Positions 1-8,540 of a DNA stretch of 64,000 nucleotides are shown piece by piece (the stretch's first letter is position 1; each line of letters starts with the position of its first letter). The stretch covers positions 1 through 64,000 of the forward strand of contig CBFGZI010000002.1 in NCBI GenBank assembly GCA_965653225.1, in the 5' to 3' direction. This DNA is from JALZDI01 sp965653225 (GTDB taxonomy: Bacteria > Actinomycetota > Actinomycetes > Propionibacteriales > Nocardioidaceae). A program made the position numbers and the translations under genes. Below the pieces are notes generated by a model. That model was not told where the DNA came from and did not search any database. It saw only the letters and a program-made list of their open reading frames with translations.

Positions 1-2
1 GG

Positions 3-194
3 CAGGTCAAACAACCCTTCCCCGGCCTCTACCTGTGGCGCGACCCCCACGGCCGGATCTACCTGGTCGACCACACCGGCACCCGACCCCTCGGCACCAC
101 CGCAACCGGTACCGGGCTGCCGGATGTCGCGATCGACATCGTGCCGGCCGAACCGGGCACCGAGCTGCACTACCAGCGCCCTCACGTCGCCTGA
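3..194 (+). CDS. HNH endonuclease of the DUF222 type, C-terminal fragment
   Basis: This is the last 63 residues of a gene cut off by the window edge. Only frame 3 stays open and it ends at TGA 192-194. It reads as the tail seen in actinobacterial DUF222-HNH proteins, with a KQPFPGLYLWRDPHGR stretch followed by YLVDHTGTRPL. Those proteins occur in many copies in Nocardioidaceae and related genomes; their biological role is not established. The HNH motif itself lies upstream of the window, so catalytic residues cannot be checked. A strong hairpin follows 25 bp after the stop. Family assignment rests on the tail alone. Confidence 0.7.
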   Translation, partial: QVKQPFPGLYLWRDPHGRIYLVDHTGTRPLGTTATGTGLPDVAIDIVPAEPGTELHYQRPHVA

Positions 195-219
195 CCCAGC
201 GCCAACAGGCACGGCGGCG

Positions 220-271
220 GAAGCAGCGGAAGATCCTCGATACGCCAGACCGCAGGATCTTCCGCCGCTTC
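220..271 (+). terminator. Hairpin downstream of the HNH gene
   Basis: Arms 220-237 and 254-271 pair over 18 positions with a single A/C mismatch around a 16-nt loop; the inner 12 bp are perfect. There is no T tract, which is common for high-GC actinobacterial terminators. Its position just after the HNH stop suggests transcription termination. Confidence 0.55.
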
Positions 272-582
272 GCGCTGAGCCACATCTCTCCGGCCGATGG
301 TTGGTCAGCAGGCGCCCCGAGCGAGGCCGGCCCTCCGGGCGGGCCAGCCACCACAGGCCAAATCCGTCCTCTAACTGCCCTGGTCAGTGCCCTGGGCGGG
401 CAACCGCACCGAGCAATGGGACGCCACCGAAGAACAAACCCGCCTTCTAACTGCCCCTAGCGGATCTCAATCCCGAGACCAACGCAACGTCAGAACCCAA
501 CCGGCGAGACTCAAGCCAGAACACAGAAACTGCGCCGGTGAGAACGAAAAGCAAGAACGACGCCGACCGTGAGAACTGAGAC
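272..582. other. Non-coding stretch between HNH gene and GNAT gene
   Basis: I found no convincing gene here. The open frames that cross it have no recognisable protein, and base composition drops locally (AC-rich, with many CAGAAC/GAACG runs). A short direct repeat, CTAACTGCCC, occurs at about 373-382 and 448-457. The region separates a plus-strand gene from the 3' end of a minus-strand gene. Confidence 0.5.
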
Positions 583-1452
583 CTAGAAGTACCACCCCGA
601 CGGCAACCAGGGACCCGGCGGCCGCTCACGCCCACCCACGAACAGCGGACCAGAAGAGACGACCTTCATCCGCGCCGCCAGCGCGACCTTCACCGCCCAG
701 TCCTGGGCCGCGGTCATGCACCAGATCTGCGCCTTGCCCTCCGTCTCGGCCAACACGCGCCACACCAGGTGCGCTGCGGTGTTCTCGTCGGTGGCACCTA
801 AAAGCGACACCCGGTTGTTGCGGTGTACGGCGAAACCGCGTCCCGCGCCACTGTCGACCACCTCGAGGCGCGAACCGTGCTTGACGAGAAACTCCACGTC
901 CTCCGCACGCGAACCGCGCAGCCCGCCGTCGACCTCGGCCACCAGGTCGAGGTCGGCGAGGTCCCCGGGACGGCCGAGCAGGTCGGTCGGGATCACCGAG
1001 CGGTCGATCGTGCCGCCCGCCTCGACCGCGGGATGGATCGCCAGCCCAGCCCCGGAGTAGCGGCGCAGCGCACGCGGGTCCTGCGAGGTCATGATCATCC
1101 GCACGTCGGCGCCGTCGGCATACGTCAGCGTCGCGTCGAGCAGCCGCCGGCCGACCCCCGCGCTCTGGTGGTCGGGGTGCACGAACAGCATCGACAGCCC
1201 CCAGAACGACCCCCGGCGGATGGCCTCGGCCATGCCCACGACGCGGTCACCGGCAACGCCCACCCACGCGCCGCCGCGGTCGCGCTCGATGAAGCGCTCC
1301 ATGCCGGTACGGAAGTACGCGCGCTGCTCGTCGGTGTGCTCCTCGGGGGTCCGTCCCGCGGCCCGTTCCGCCGCCGCGTCGGCGGCGTCGACCACAGCCA
1401 CCACGCCGTCGATGTCGTCGATGGCCATCGGCCGTACGTCGATCGTCGTCAC
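583..1452 (-). CDS. GNAT family N-acetyltransferase (tandem GNAT-like)
   Basis: About 289 residues. The N-terminal half is a GNAT fold: residues about 75-105 carry GLSMLFVHPDHQSAGVGRRL, with the QSAGVG acetyl-CoA loop. The C-terminal half (from about 185) resembles a second, weaker GNAT domain and has no clear acetyl-CoA loop. The substrate cannot be told from sequence. I chose GTG at 1452; a TTG at 1461 and an ATG at residue 9 are alternatives. A TAGGGT hexamer (1461-1466, minus strand) lies 8 nt before the GTG, so the mRNA may be leaderless. The gene stands alone on the minus strand. Confidence 0.8.
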   Translation of the reverse strand: MTTIDVRPMAIDDIDGVVAVVDAADAAAERAAGRTPEEHTDEQRAYFRTGMERFIERDRGGAWVGVAGDRVVGMAEAIRRGSFWGLSMLFVHPDHQSAGVGRRLLDATLTYADGADVRMIMTSQDPRALRRYSGAGLAIHPAVEAGGTIDRSVIPTDLLGRPGDLADLDLVAEVDGGLRGSRAEDVEFLVKHGSRLEVVDSGAGRGFAVHRNNRVSLLGATDENTAAHLVWRVLAETEGKAQIWCMTAAQDWAVKVALAARMKVVSSGPLFVGGRERPPGPWLPSGWYF

Positions 1453-1512
1453 GACGACCAACCCTATGTCTGGCTCACCGTGCGTCGCAGGGATTTTCGT
1501 CCCGCGCGGCGC

Positions 1513-2172
1513 TCAGCCGACGCGAGCGGCGGCGGTGGCCATGCCCAGCCACGTGTGCGAGTTGCCCGCCCAGCACCAGCCCAGACGCGGCGCGCCCTTG
1601 CTGACCCAGATGCCGGTCACCCGCTTGTCGCCGGCGCGCGAGCCGAGCATCTCGTAGCAGTTGCGCTCGTGTAGCCATGCGGGGTGCTGGGTCGCCACCG
1701 CCAGCCCCTCGTCGAGCGTCAGCGGCGTACGACCGGACGCGAGGATGCCCGGGAGCGCGTCGTTGGGCGTGACCCCGAGCGTGTCCGCACCCGTGTCGAC
1801 GTCGGTGAGCACATAGACCGGCGACTCAGGCAGCGCCACGTCCGCGGTCGGCGCGAACGCCACGATGTCGCCGGCGCTCATGGTGGTGAACCCCGGCCTC
1901 CGCAGCGCGGTGCGCTCGACCAGCCGGTGCAGCGGCACCAGCGCGCCGGTGACGACAAGCACGAACGGCGCACTCGGCAGCCGCGGAGCCAGCTCCCCCA
2001 CCAGCGCGCGGAAGTCGCCCTCGTCCATCCCCGCGAGCGCGGGGTAGCCCTTGTCCACCAGCACGTCGGTCTGGCGCTCGAGCTCGGCCGCCGCGCTGTC
2101 GACCCCCGTGCTCTCGAAGTCTGCGCTGTTGATGTGCGTGCTCTCGGTATCCGTGCTCTCGACCTGTGTCAT
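1513..2172 (-). CDS. DUF5701 family protein
   Basis: 219 residues with the conserved features I associate with DUF5701: a 'VDKGYPALAGM' N-terminal helix, the FVLVVT core strand, RTPLTLDEGLAV, and the C-terminal GAPRLGWCWAGNSHTWLG. Function is unknown. Residues 1-30 are a low-complexity Ser/Thr/Glu/Asp run (VESTDTESTHINSADFEST) before the domain starts. ATG at 2172 is preferred because GGAG lies 10 nt upstream; an in-frame ATG at 2247 would add 25 Arg-rich residues and leave only 15 bp to the next gene. It lies downstream of the D-amino-acid oxidase gene on the same strand. Confidence 0.75.
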   Translation of the reverse strand: MTQVESTDTESTHINSADFESTGVDSAAAELERQTDVLVDKGYPALAGMDEGDFRALVGELAPRLPSAPFVLVVTGALVPLHRLVERTALRRPGFTTMSAGDIVAFAPTADVALPESPVYVLTDVDTGADTLGVTPNDALPGILASGRTPLTLDEGLAVATQHPAWLHERNCYEMLGSRAGDKRVTGIWVSKGAPRLGWCWAGNSHTWLGMATAAARVG

Positions 2173-2262
2173 CCGGCTCGCGCTCCGCACGCGACGACCA
2201 ACGCGCCAGGCATGGCCAAGGTTCCGCACGGTCCGTACGAGCGACACCCGCCAACGAGCGAC

Positions 2263-3195
2263 CTACGACAGCGAGCGCTCCTCGGCCAGCGCCAGCACCT
2301 CGTCCGCGCACCCCCACGACAGCGTGACGCCCGCCCCGCCGTGGCCGTAGCAGTGGATCACCCGCGCACCGTCGGCGTGCCGCTCCTCCTCCAGCCGCAC
2401 CGTCGGCCGGGCTGGTCGCAGCCCGACGCGGTGCCCCACGACCCGGGCACGAGCCAGGTCGGGCAGCAGCCGGGTCGCCCGCTCGAGGATGCGCTCCGCG
2501 GCCGCCGGGTCGGGCGTGCGGCTCCAGGAGCCCTCCTCGTCGGTGCCCCCGACCACCACGTCGTGCGCGCGCGGGACCACGTACGTCGGCCCCTCCGGGC
2601 TGAGCCACCAGCGGTCGAGCCCGAACTGCTCGACGTAGACGACCTGGCCCCGCACCGGCATCAGCGCCGAGTCGTCGGCCAGCGACCGTCCGGCCAGCCC
2701 GCACGCGTTCACCACCAGCGTTCTGCCGTCGGGCAGCGCGTTGAGCGCCATCCGCGTGACCGTCCCGCCCAGATCCTCCAACCGCTGCTGCAACCATGGC
2801 AGGTACACGCCCATCTCGACGACCGGCGCGGTGAGCTCCCAGCCGTCGCGGAAGCCGTCCGGCAGCGACCGCACCCGCTCCAGCCGCGGCACCGCGTCGC
2901 GCCACCAGGGGTCCGCGGTGGGCTGCCGGAACACCTCGGTGCCCGGCACCGGCGACACCCCGGCCTTCGGAGCCGACTCGGCGATGCGCAGGAACTCGTC
3001 GTACGACCGCTGCGCCCAGGCGGTCACCCGCTCGAACGGGTAGGCGCGGTAGGGATACCACAGGGCGGCCGCCACCGCCGACGTCGTCTCCAGCGGCAGG
3101 TCGCGGGCCACCACGTCGACCTGATGGCCGGCCTCGGCGAGCCGAACGGCACAGCTGAGCCCGATGACCCCGGCGCCGACAACGATCACACGCAT
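2263..3195 (-). CDS. D-amino-acid oxidase (FAD-dependent)
   Basis: 310 residues. It would oxidise D-amino acids to 2-oxo acids, ammonia and hydrogen peroxide. The N-terminus carries the dinucleotide-binding GAGVIGLS at residues 7-14. The family signature is near the C-terminus, HCYGHGGAGVTLSWG at about 281-295, and RGQVVYVEQ sits mid-protein. Length is normal for bacterial DAAO. ATG at 3195 was chosen because the Rossmann strand begins immediately; an ATG at 3336 would add 47 residues running into the divergent gene. It diverges from the beta-helix gene with a 76-bp gap. Confidence 0.85.
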   Translation of the reverse strand: MRVIVVGAGVIGLSCAVRLAEAGHQVDVVARDLPLETTSAVAAALWYPYRAYPFERVTAWAQRSYDEFLRIAESAPKAGVSPVPGTEVFRQPTADPWWRDAVPRLERVRSLPDGFRDGWELTAPVVEMGVYLPWLQQRLEDLGGTVTRMALNALPDGRTLVVNACGLAGRSLADDSALMPVRGQVVYVEQFGLDRWWLSPEGPTYVVPRAHDVVVGGTDEEGSWSRTPDPAAAERILERATRLLPDLARARVVGHRVGLRPARPTVRLEEERHADGARVIHCYGHGGAGVTLSWGCADEVLALAEERSLS

Positions 3196-3271
3196 AGCGG
3201 ACAGTCTCCTGCCCACCCCGCGCGTAACCAAGGCCCCCACAGGTCCGTTGAACCGCCAACGGAGGTGGAAC

Positions 3272-5167
3272 ATGTTGCAGTTCCCAAGGTTCGGCGCCCT
3301 CCTCGCCCCCCTCGCGGCCGTGATCGTGCTGCTCACGGCCGCACCCGCCGCTCTCGCGCACGAGGAACGCCCGGCGCAGTTCCCGGACGGGACCGGGCAG
3401 GTCCCGACCTACCTCGGGCTGGACAACCCGCAGCACCGCGTCGTCTGCCGGCCCGACAGCGACCAGCGCATCGCGGCGATGCCCGACTCGCCGCTCAAGC
3501 AGCGCAACCTCGCACTGCTGGCCGGGTGCGGCTTCGACTCGATCCAGGACGCGGTCGACTCGATCGACGCGCAGAACACGTCGGTCTACGTGCTGCCCGG
3601 GGTCTACACCGAGAGCGAGTACGCCGCGTACCAGCCCCAGGGCTACTGCGCCCACCTCTCCTCCGCCTCCGACGACCCGCTGGCCACCTCGCAGTACATC
3701 GGTTCCCTCACCCAGGCCCCGCAGGCCGACGACGCCGCCGACAGCGGCGCCTCACCCGTGGCCATCTCGTACGCCGACCAGGTGCGCTGCCCGCACAACC
3801 TCAACCTGATCGCGATCTTCGGCGACCGCACCCCCGAGAACGACAGCATCCACTGCGACAGCGTGTGGTGCGGCACCCAGATCGTGGGCACCGGGGAGGA
3901 CTCCTCCGACGTGCTCATCGACAACCGGTTCACCAAGCTCAACGCGATCCGCGCCGACCGCGTCGGCGGGGTGGTGCTGAGCAACTTCACCGTGCAGCAG
4001 GCCGAGTTCAACTCCCTGTACGTGATGGAGACCGACGGGTTCCTGATCGACCACGTGGTGGCGCGCGCCAACGACGAGTACGGCATCCTCGCGTTCGCCA
4101 GCGACCACGGCCTGATCCAGCACGTGGAGACGTACTACAACGGCGACTCCGGCATCTATCCCGGCTCCGCGTCCGACATCAACGCCGACAACACCTCGTT
4201 CCAGCCGACCCGCTACGCGATCGAGATCCGCGACAGCCGCAGCCACGACAACGCCCTGGGCTACTCGGGCACGGCCGGCAACTCGGTGTGGGCACACGAC
4301 AACGACTTCTTCCACAACTCCACCGGCATCGCGACCGACTCGCTGTTCCCCGGCCACCCCGGACTGCCGCAGGACCACGCCCGGTGGAGCGACAACCGCA
4401 TCTACTCCAACAACAGCAACTACTACAAGCGCTACGTCGACACCGGCGTCTGCGCACAGCCGATGCAGGACCGCGGCTACCTCAACGGCACGGTCTGCCC
4501 GGTCATCCCGGCACCGGTCGGCACCGGCATCGTCATCGCCGGCGGCAACTACGACTCCACCGACCACAACTGGATCTACGACAACTGGCGCAACGGCACG
4601 ATGCAGTTCTGGGTGCCCTCGCCGCTGCGCGACGAGTACGACCCGACCAAGCTCTATGACACCTCCAACCACAACCACGCCACCGACAACCACATGGGCA
4701 TCACGCCCAGCGGCGACGTCCAGCCCAACGGCACGGACTTCTGGTGGGACGACGAGGGCGCCGGCAACTGCTGGGAGAACAACACCTCGTCGTACGGGCA
4801 GCCGACGAACAACTTCACGATCGACCCCGGCCCGTGCGCCGGCGGCGGGTCGCAGTTCACGCCCGGCATGCCGGTGAAGGACTCCGGGTTCCTCACCTGC
4901 AGCCAGTACAACCGCGATGACGAGTTCTGGCGTGACCCGCCCGGGTGCGAGTGGTTCCAGGATCCAAAGCGGCCCGGCTCGGCGGCGGCCTCGCCGCAGC
5001 AACAGGCGCTGCTCGCGCCACTCGGCTCACCCGACGAGAGCGGCGCCGCCGCGGCGGCCGGGCTGGCGGGCCTCGCGCTGCTGGCCGGCCTCTCCCTGGT
5101 CCTACGTCGTCGCGGTCACCGGCCGCAGCCGATGCCGGTGCGGGAACGGTCCCGGCGGGACCGATGA
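3272..5167 (+). CDS. Secreted, membrane-anchored right-handed beta-helix protein
   Basis: 631 residues. A signal peptide (residues 1-29, cleavage after ALA) is followed by a long Asn/Asp/Gly-rich region with parallel beta-helix repeats such as VLIDNRF, VLSNFTVQQAEF and GILAFASDHGLIQHV. Near the C-terminus, residues about 591-611 are hydrophobic and followed by RRRG, so the protein is probably held in the membrane with the helix outside. No LPXTG motif is visible. Such folds often act on or bind polysaccharides, but no catalytic residues can be named. GGAGGTGG at 3261-3268 supports the ATG at 3272. The next gene starts inside its stop codon (ATGA). Confidence 0.8.
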   Translation: MLQFPRFGALLAPLAAVIVLLTAAPAALAHEERPAQFPDGTGQVPTYLGLDNPQHRVVCRPDSDQRIAAMPDSPLKQRNLALLAGCGFDSIQDAVDSIDAQNTSVYVLPGVYTESEYAAYQPQGYCAHLSSASDDPLATSQYIGSLTQAPQADDAADSGASPVAISYADQVRCPHNLNLIAIFGDRTPENDSIHCDSVWCGTQIVGTGEDSSDVLIDNRFTKLNAIRADRVGGVVLSNFTVQQAEFNSLYVMETDGFLIDHVVARANDEYGILAFASDHGLIQHVETYYNGDSGIYPGSASDINADNTSFQPTRYAIEIRDSRSHDNALGYSGTAGNSVWAHDNDFFHNSTGIATDSLFPGHPGLPQDHARWSDNRIYSNNSNYYKRYVDTGVCAQPMQDRGYLNGTVCPVIPAPVGTGIVIAGGNYDSTDHNWIYDNWRNGTMQFWVPSPLRDEYDPTKLYDTSNHNHATDNHMGITPSGDVQPNGTDFWWDDEGAGNCWENNTSSYGQPTNNFTIDPGPCAGGGSQFTPGMPVKDSGFLTCSQYNRDDEFWRDPPGCEWFQDPKRPGSAAASPQQQALLAPLGSPDESGAAAAAGLAGLALLAGLSLVLRRRGHRPQPMPVRERSRRDR

Positions 5168-5763
5168 GAAGGCGCACGCTGGTGGCCGCTGCCGCCACCG
5201 CCGTGGCGCTCTCCGGAGGCGGCCTGGCCGCCGCCGACACCGGCTGCCGCACGGTCGCCGGGCCCTGGTGCGGCGACCGCGCGGCAGCGCCCGTGATGAG
5301 CACCAGCGGGCCGGTACGCCTCGACGGGACCACCGCGAGCGCGGTGTTCACTATCGGCCACCGCACCATCCGGCAGTTCCGCTACACCGACCGCCACGAG
5401 CTCGGCTACACGTTCGTGCTGGCCAACGGACGACCCTCGCCGGTCACGGTCGTCGGCGTGGATCGCGCCGGACACACCGCGACGCTGCTGCGCGTGGACC
5501 GGCTCGAGCGCGCGGGCACCGAGTCCACCCGGTTCACGATCCCCGCGGGCGGCGAGCAGCCAGTGCGGCTGGTGCTGGACATGACCGACTGCGAGCAGCT
5601 GTCGGCGCGGGCGGGCAGCTTCCTGTCCGCGGTCACCGTGCGCGGCCGCACCGACGCGCATGCGACGGCCGACGTGGTGCGCCTGCCCGAGGAGCTGCAC
5701 ACCGGGTCGCCGCGCGAGGCCTTCTGCCCGCGGGCGACCTCCACCTCACGCCCGCCCGGCTGA
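5164..5763 (+). CDS. Secreted protein of unknown function, coupled to the beta-helix gene
   Basis: 199 residues, not recognised. Residues 1-25 form a signal peptide (MRRRTL then an Ala/Gly-rich core ending LAAA). The mature part has four Cys (28, 36 and two near the C-terminus), fitting two disulfides, and reads as a beta-rich domain. The start ATG overlaps the stop of the beta-helix gene (5164-5167), so the two are almost certainly made together and may work together outside the cell. The last 18 bp overlap the convergent gene on the minus strand. Confidence 0.7.
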   Translation: MRRRTLVAAAATAVALSGGGLAAADTGCRTVAGPWCGDRAAAPVMSTSGPVRLDGTTASAVFTIGHRTIRQFRYTDRHELGYTFVLANGRPSPVTVVGVDRAGHTATLLRVDRLERAGTESTRFTIPAGGEQPVRLVLDMTDCEQLSARAGSFLSAVTVRGRTDAHATADVVRLPEELHTGSPREAFCPRATSTSRPPG

Positions 5764-6171
5764 CCCGTCCTCGCGGGGCCAGGCGTCGACCACCCAGCCG
5801 TCGGCGTCGACCCGCATCTCCACCACGTCGCCCGCGGCCAGCGCCGGACCGTGCGAGGCAGGAAGGCCGGGCACGAGCGTCGGCAGCATCTTCGCCAAGA
5901 GCGCGGCGTCGGCCGTGACCAGCACGGTCTCGCCGCGGTGCTCGTCGGCGATGCCCTCCACCGCTGCGATGCCGTCCAGCGCGGTCTCCCGGCGGACCTG
6001 TACGCCGAGGACCTCGGACACGACCCGTGCGGTGCGCTCCGGCGCGGCGCCGTCGCCGGCGTAGACCAGGGCCACCCGCCGGAAACGCAGGCCGGCGGCC
6101 AGCGCGCGGTCCTGCGCCTCGTCGCCGGGCACGGCGAAGACGAACGTCGCCGCGCACTGCAGGTCGCTCAC
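5746..6171 (-). CDS. Histidine-phosphatase-like protein lacking the catalytic motif
   Basis: 141 residues. The pattern resembles the phosphoglycerate-mutase/histidine phosphatase superfamily: RVALVYAGDGAAPERTARVVSEVLGV and later IADEHRGETVLVTADAALL occupy the places of the usual strand motifs. The RHG catalytic motif is absent (the start reads FVFAVPGDE), and the late conserved SHG is replaced by TADA. It is therefore probably non-catalytic or a different activity. GTG at 6171 overlaps the stop of the B12 mutase gene (GTGA), so it is translationally coupled to it. Confidence 0.6.
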   Translation of the reverse strand: MSDLQCAATFVFAVPGDEAQDRALAAGLRFRRVALVYAGDGAAPERTARVVSEVLGVQVRRETALDGIAAVEGIADEHRGETVLVTADAALLAKMLPTLVPGLPASHGPALAAGDVVEMRVDADGWVVDAWPREDGSAGRA

Positions 6172-8153
6172 CCGGAGAGCTCCTCCATCCCGTTGGCGGA
6201 ACGGATCTCGTTCAGGATCTTCCAGGTGATCTCGGTGAGCCCGAAGTCCTTGGGGGTGAAGACCGCGGCCACGCCCATGTCGCGCAGCCTGGCCGCGTCG
6301 GCGGTCGGGATGATGCCGCCGACCACGACCGGCACGTCGCCCAGGCCCTCGGACCGCAGGCCGCGCAGCACCTCGGGGACCAGCTCCATGTGCGAGCCGG
6401 ACAGGATCGAGATGCCCACGCAGTGGACGTCCTCGGCCACGGCGGCCGACACGATCTGGCCGGGGGTCAGCCGAATGCCCTGGTAGATCACCTCGAAGCC
6501 GGCGTCGCGGGCGCGTACGGCCACCTGTTCGGCGCCGTTGGAGTGCCCGTCCAGCCCGGGCTTGCCCACGAGCAGCCGCAGCCGTCCGCCAAGCTGCTCA
6601 CCGGTGCGGCGCACTGCGTCGCGCACGGCCGCCAGCTCGGCGCCGGCCTCGGCCACGCCGACGGCTCCCGAGACACCGGTGGGCGCGCGGAACTCGCCGA
6701 ACACCTCGCGCAGGGCCCCGGCCCACTCCCCCGTGGTGACGCCGGCCCGCGCCGCCTCGCGGGTCGCCTCCATCAGGTTCGCGCCGGTCTTGGCGTCCTC
6801 GCGCAGCTTCGCCAGCGCGCGGTCGACCACCTCGACGTCGCGGCCGGCCCGCCACTCCTGCACGGCGGCCACCGCCTGCGCCTCGGCCTCGGGGTCGGCC
6901 GCCTGGATGGCGGTCTCGAGGTCGGCGGTCAGCGGCGACGGCTCGGTCTCCAGGTAGCTGTTGACCCCGACCACCAGGTCCTCGCCGGACTCGATGCGGC
7001 TGCGACGTGCGGTGTGCGAGGCGACGAGCGCCTGCTTCATGTAGCCGGACTCGACCGCGGCGACCGCGCCGCCCATGCCCTGCACGCGGTCCATCTCCTC
7101 GCGGGCGCCGTGGACGAGCTCGGCGACCTTGGTCTCGACGACCTTCGACCCCTCGAAGAGGTCGTCGTACTCGAGCAGGTCCGACTCGTACGCCAGCACC
7201 TGCTGCAGCCGCAGCGACCACTGCTGGTCCCACGGCCGGGGCAGGCCCAGCGCCTCGTTCCAGGCCGGCAGCTGCACCGCCCGCGCGCGGGCGCCCTTGG
7301 ACAGCGTCACCCCGAGCATCTCCAGCACGATGCGCTGCACGTTGTTCTCCGGCTGCGCCTCGGTCAGGCCCAGGGAGTTGACCTGCACGCCGTAGCGGAA
7401 CCGCCGCATCTTCGGGTCGGTGACGCCGTAGCGCTCCCTGGTGATCTCGTCCCACAGCTGCACGAACGCGCGCATCTTGCACATCTCCTCGACGAAGCGC
7501 ACGCCGGCGTTGACGAAGAACGAGATGCGGCCGACCACTCGGGGGAAGTCCTCCGCGGCGACCTGGCCGGAGTCGCGGACCGTGTCGAGGACCGCGATCG
7601 CGGTGCACAGCGCGAACGCCAGCTCCTGCTGCGGCGTGGCCCCGGCCTCCTGCAGGTGGTAGCTGCAGATGTTGATCGGGTTCCACTTCGGGATGTGGTT
7701 GACCGTGTAGGTGATCAGGTCGCTGGTCAGCCGCAGCGAGTGCTCCGGCGGGAAGACGTAGGTGCCGCGGGAGAGGTACTCCTTGATGATGTCGTTCTGG
7801 GTGGTGCCGGCCAGCTCCTCGAGCGAGGCGCCCTGCTCCTCGGCGACCACCTGGTAGAGCGCCAGCAGCCACATCGCGGTGGCGTTGATGGTCATCGAGG
7901 TGTTCATCTGCGCCAGCGGGATCTCGTCGAACAGCCGCCGCATCTCACCGATGTGCGCGATCGGCACGCCGACCTTGCCGACCTCGCCGCGGGCCAGCTC
8001 GGAGTCGGGGTCGTAGCCGGTCTGGGTCGGCAGGTCGAACGCCACCGACAGGCCGGTCTGGCCCTTGGCCAGGTTGCGCCGGTACAGCGCGTTCGACTCG
8101 GCGGCCGAGCTGTGACCGGCGTAGGTTCGCATCACCCAGGGCTTGTCGCGCAT
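6168..8153 (-). CDS. meaA: MeaA-type acyl-CoA mutase (probable ethylmalonyl-CoA mutase), B12-dependent
   Basis: 661 residues with the mutase catalytic domain and the B12 domain in one chain. RTYAGHSSAAESN and FDLPTQTGYDPDS at the N-terminus, and TTQNDIIKEYLSRGTYVFPP, are typical of the MeaA/Ecm branch. The cobalamin motif DGHSNG lies near residue 536, with SILSGSH following. Family members convert ethylmalonyl-CoA to methylsuccinyl-CoA in acetate assimilation; the exact substrate is inferred and methylmalonyl-CoA cannot be excluded. ATG 8153 is the only start available before an upstream in-frame stop. TACGCT 6 nt upstream suggests a leaderless mRNA, and a Crp-like dyad lies just beyond it. 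An adenosyltransferase gene sits 0.5 kb away. Confidence 0.88.
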   Translation of the reverse strand: MRDKPWVMRTYAGHSSAAESNALYRRNLAKGQTGLSVAFDLPTQTGYDPDSELARGEVGKVGVPIAHIGEMRRLFDEIPLAQMNTSMTINATAMWLLALYQVVAEEQGASLEELAGTTQNDIIKEYLSRGTYVFPPEHSLRLTSDLITYTVNHIPKWNPINICSYHLQEAGATPQQELAFALCTAIAVLDTVRDSGQVAAEDFPRVVGRISFFVNAGVRFVEEMCKMRAFVQLWDEITRERYGVTDPKMRRFRYGVQVNSLGLTEAQPENNVQRIVLEMLGVTLSKGARARAVQLPAWNEALGLPRPWDQQWSLRLQQVLAYESDLLEYDDLFEGSKVVETKVAELVHGAREEMDRVQGMGGAVAAVESGYMKQALVASHTARRSRIESGEDLVVGVNSYLETEPSPLTADLETAIQAADPEAEAQAVAAVQEWRAGRDVEVVDRALAKLREDAKTGANLMEATREAARAGVTTGEWAGALREVFGEFRAPTGVSGAVGVAEAGAELAAVRDAVRRTGEQLGGRLRLLVGKPGLDGHSNGAEQVAVRARDAGFEVIYQGIRLTPGQIVSAAVAEDVHCVGISILSGSHMELVPEVLRGLRSEGLGDVPVVVGGIIPTADAARLRDMGVAAVFTPKDFGLTEITWKILNEIRSANGMEELSG

Positions 8154-8159
8154 GGCCTG

Positions 8160-8165
8160 AGCGTA
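8160..8165 (-). promoter_or_regulatory. Leaderless -10 element of the mutase gene
   Basis: TACGCT on the minus strand, separated by 6 nt (CAGGCC) from the ATG at 8153. No Shine-Dalgarno sequence is present. The spacing predicts transcription starting at the A of the start codon. Confidence 0.5.
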
Positions 8166-8193
8166 CGGCGAAATGACCTGCGAGTAACCGTGT

Positions 8194-8209
8194 CGTGAGG
8201 CTTTTCACG
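8194..8209. promoter_or_regulatory. Crp-like operator upstream of the mutase gene
   Basis: CGTGA-GGCTTT-TCACG is a perfect dyad that fits the Crp/GlxR pattern TGTGA-N6-TCACA apart from the outermost bases. Its centre is about 48 bp upstream of the predicted transcription start of the mutase gene. The same half-sites occur in the dyad before whiB1. Binding is inferred. Confidence 0.5.
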
Positions 8210-8225
8210 CCTGGCCGTCAAGCGG

Positions 8226-8540
8226 TCAGGCGGAGACGTGCCGGGCCACCCGCTCCACGTGCATGACCCGGGACAGCCGGGTCACCGCGAGTACCCGGCG
8301 GACGTGGTCGGCGCAGCCGCGCAGGATGAGCTGGCGGCCGGACCGCTCCAGCCGCCGGTGCGCGGCGGCGAGCACCCCCAGCCCGGTCACGTCGATGACG
8401 TACACCCCGGACATGTCGACCACGACGTCGTCGGCTCCGGCGTCGATCAACCGGTCGAGTGAGGCGCGCACCTCCCCGACACTGCTGGCGTCGAGCCGCC
8501 CGCTCAGCGCGAGCGTCTCGCACCCCGTGCCACCCTGCAT
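8226..8540 (-). CDS. STAS-domain protein (anti-sigma factor antagonist-like)
   Basis: 104 residues, a single STAS domain: LSGRLDASSVGEVRASLD near the start, then VVVDMSGVYVIDVTGLGVL. In SpoIIAA-type antagonists the phosphorylated Ser lies in a D-S-S-G loop; here the loop is D50-V-T52-G, so Thr52 would be the only possible acceptor. It could bind an anti-sigma factor such as the RsbW-like protein at 43335, but no partner is adjacent. ATG at 8540 has GGGGAG 10 nt upstream. Confidence 0.8.
   Translation of the reverse strand: MQGGTGCETLALSGRLDASSVGEVRASLDRLIDAGADDVVVDMSGVYVIDVTGLGVLAAAHRRLERSGRQLILRGCADHVRRVLAVTRLSRVMHVERVARHVSA

Noticed and set aside
35..460. Small plus-strand ORF covering the start of the window
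   Set aside because: The HNH tail in frame 3 explains 3-194 and the rest has no coding character; the product is a Pro/Arg/His run.
1684..4659. Very long open frame (991 codons) on the plus strand
   Set aside because: It runs antisense to DUF5701 and D-amino-acid oxidase and out of frame with the beta-helix gene. The product is Arg/His/Pro-rich, as expected for shadow frames in GC-rich DNA.
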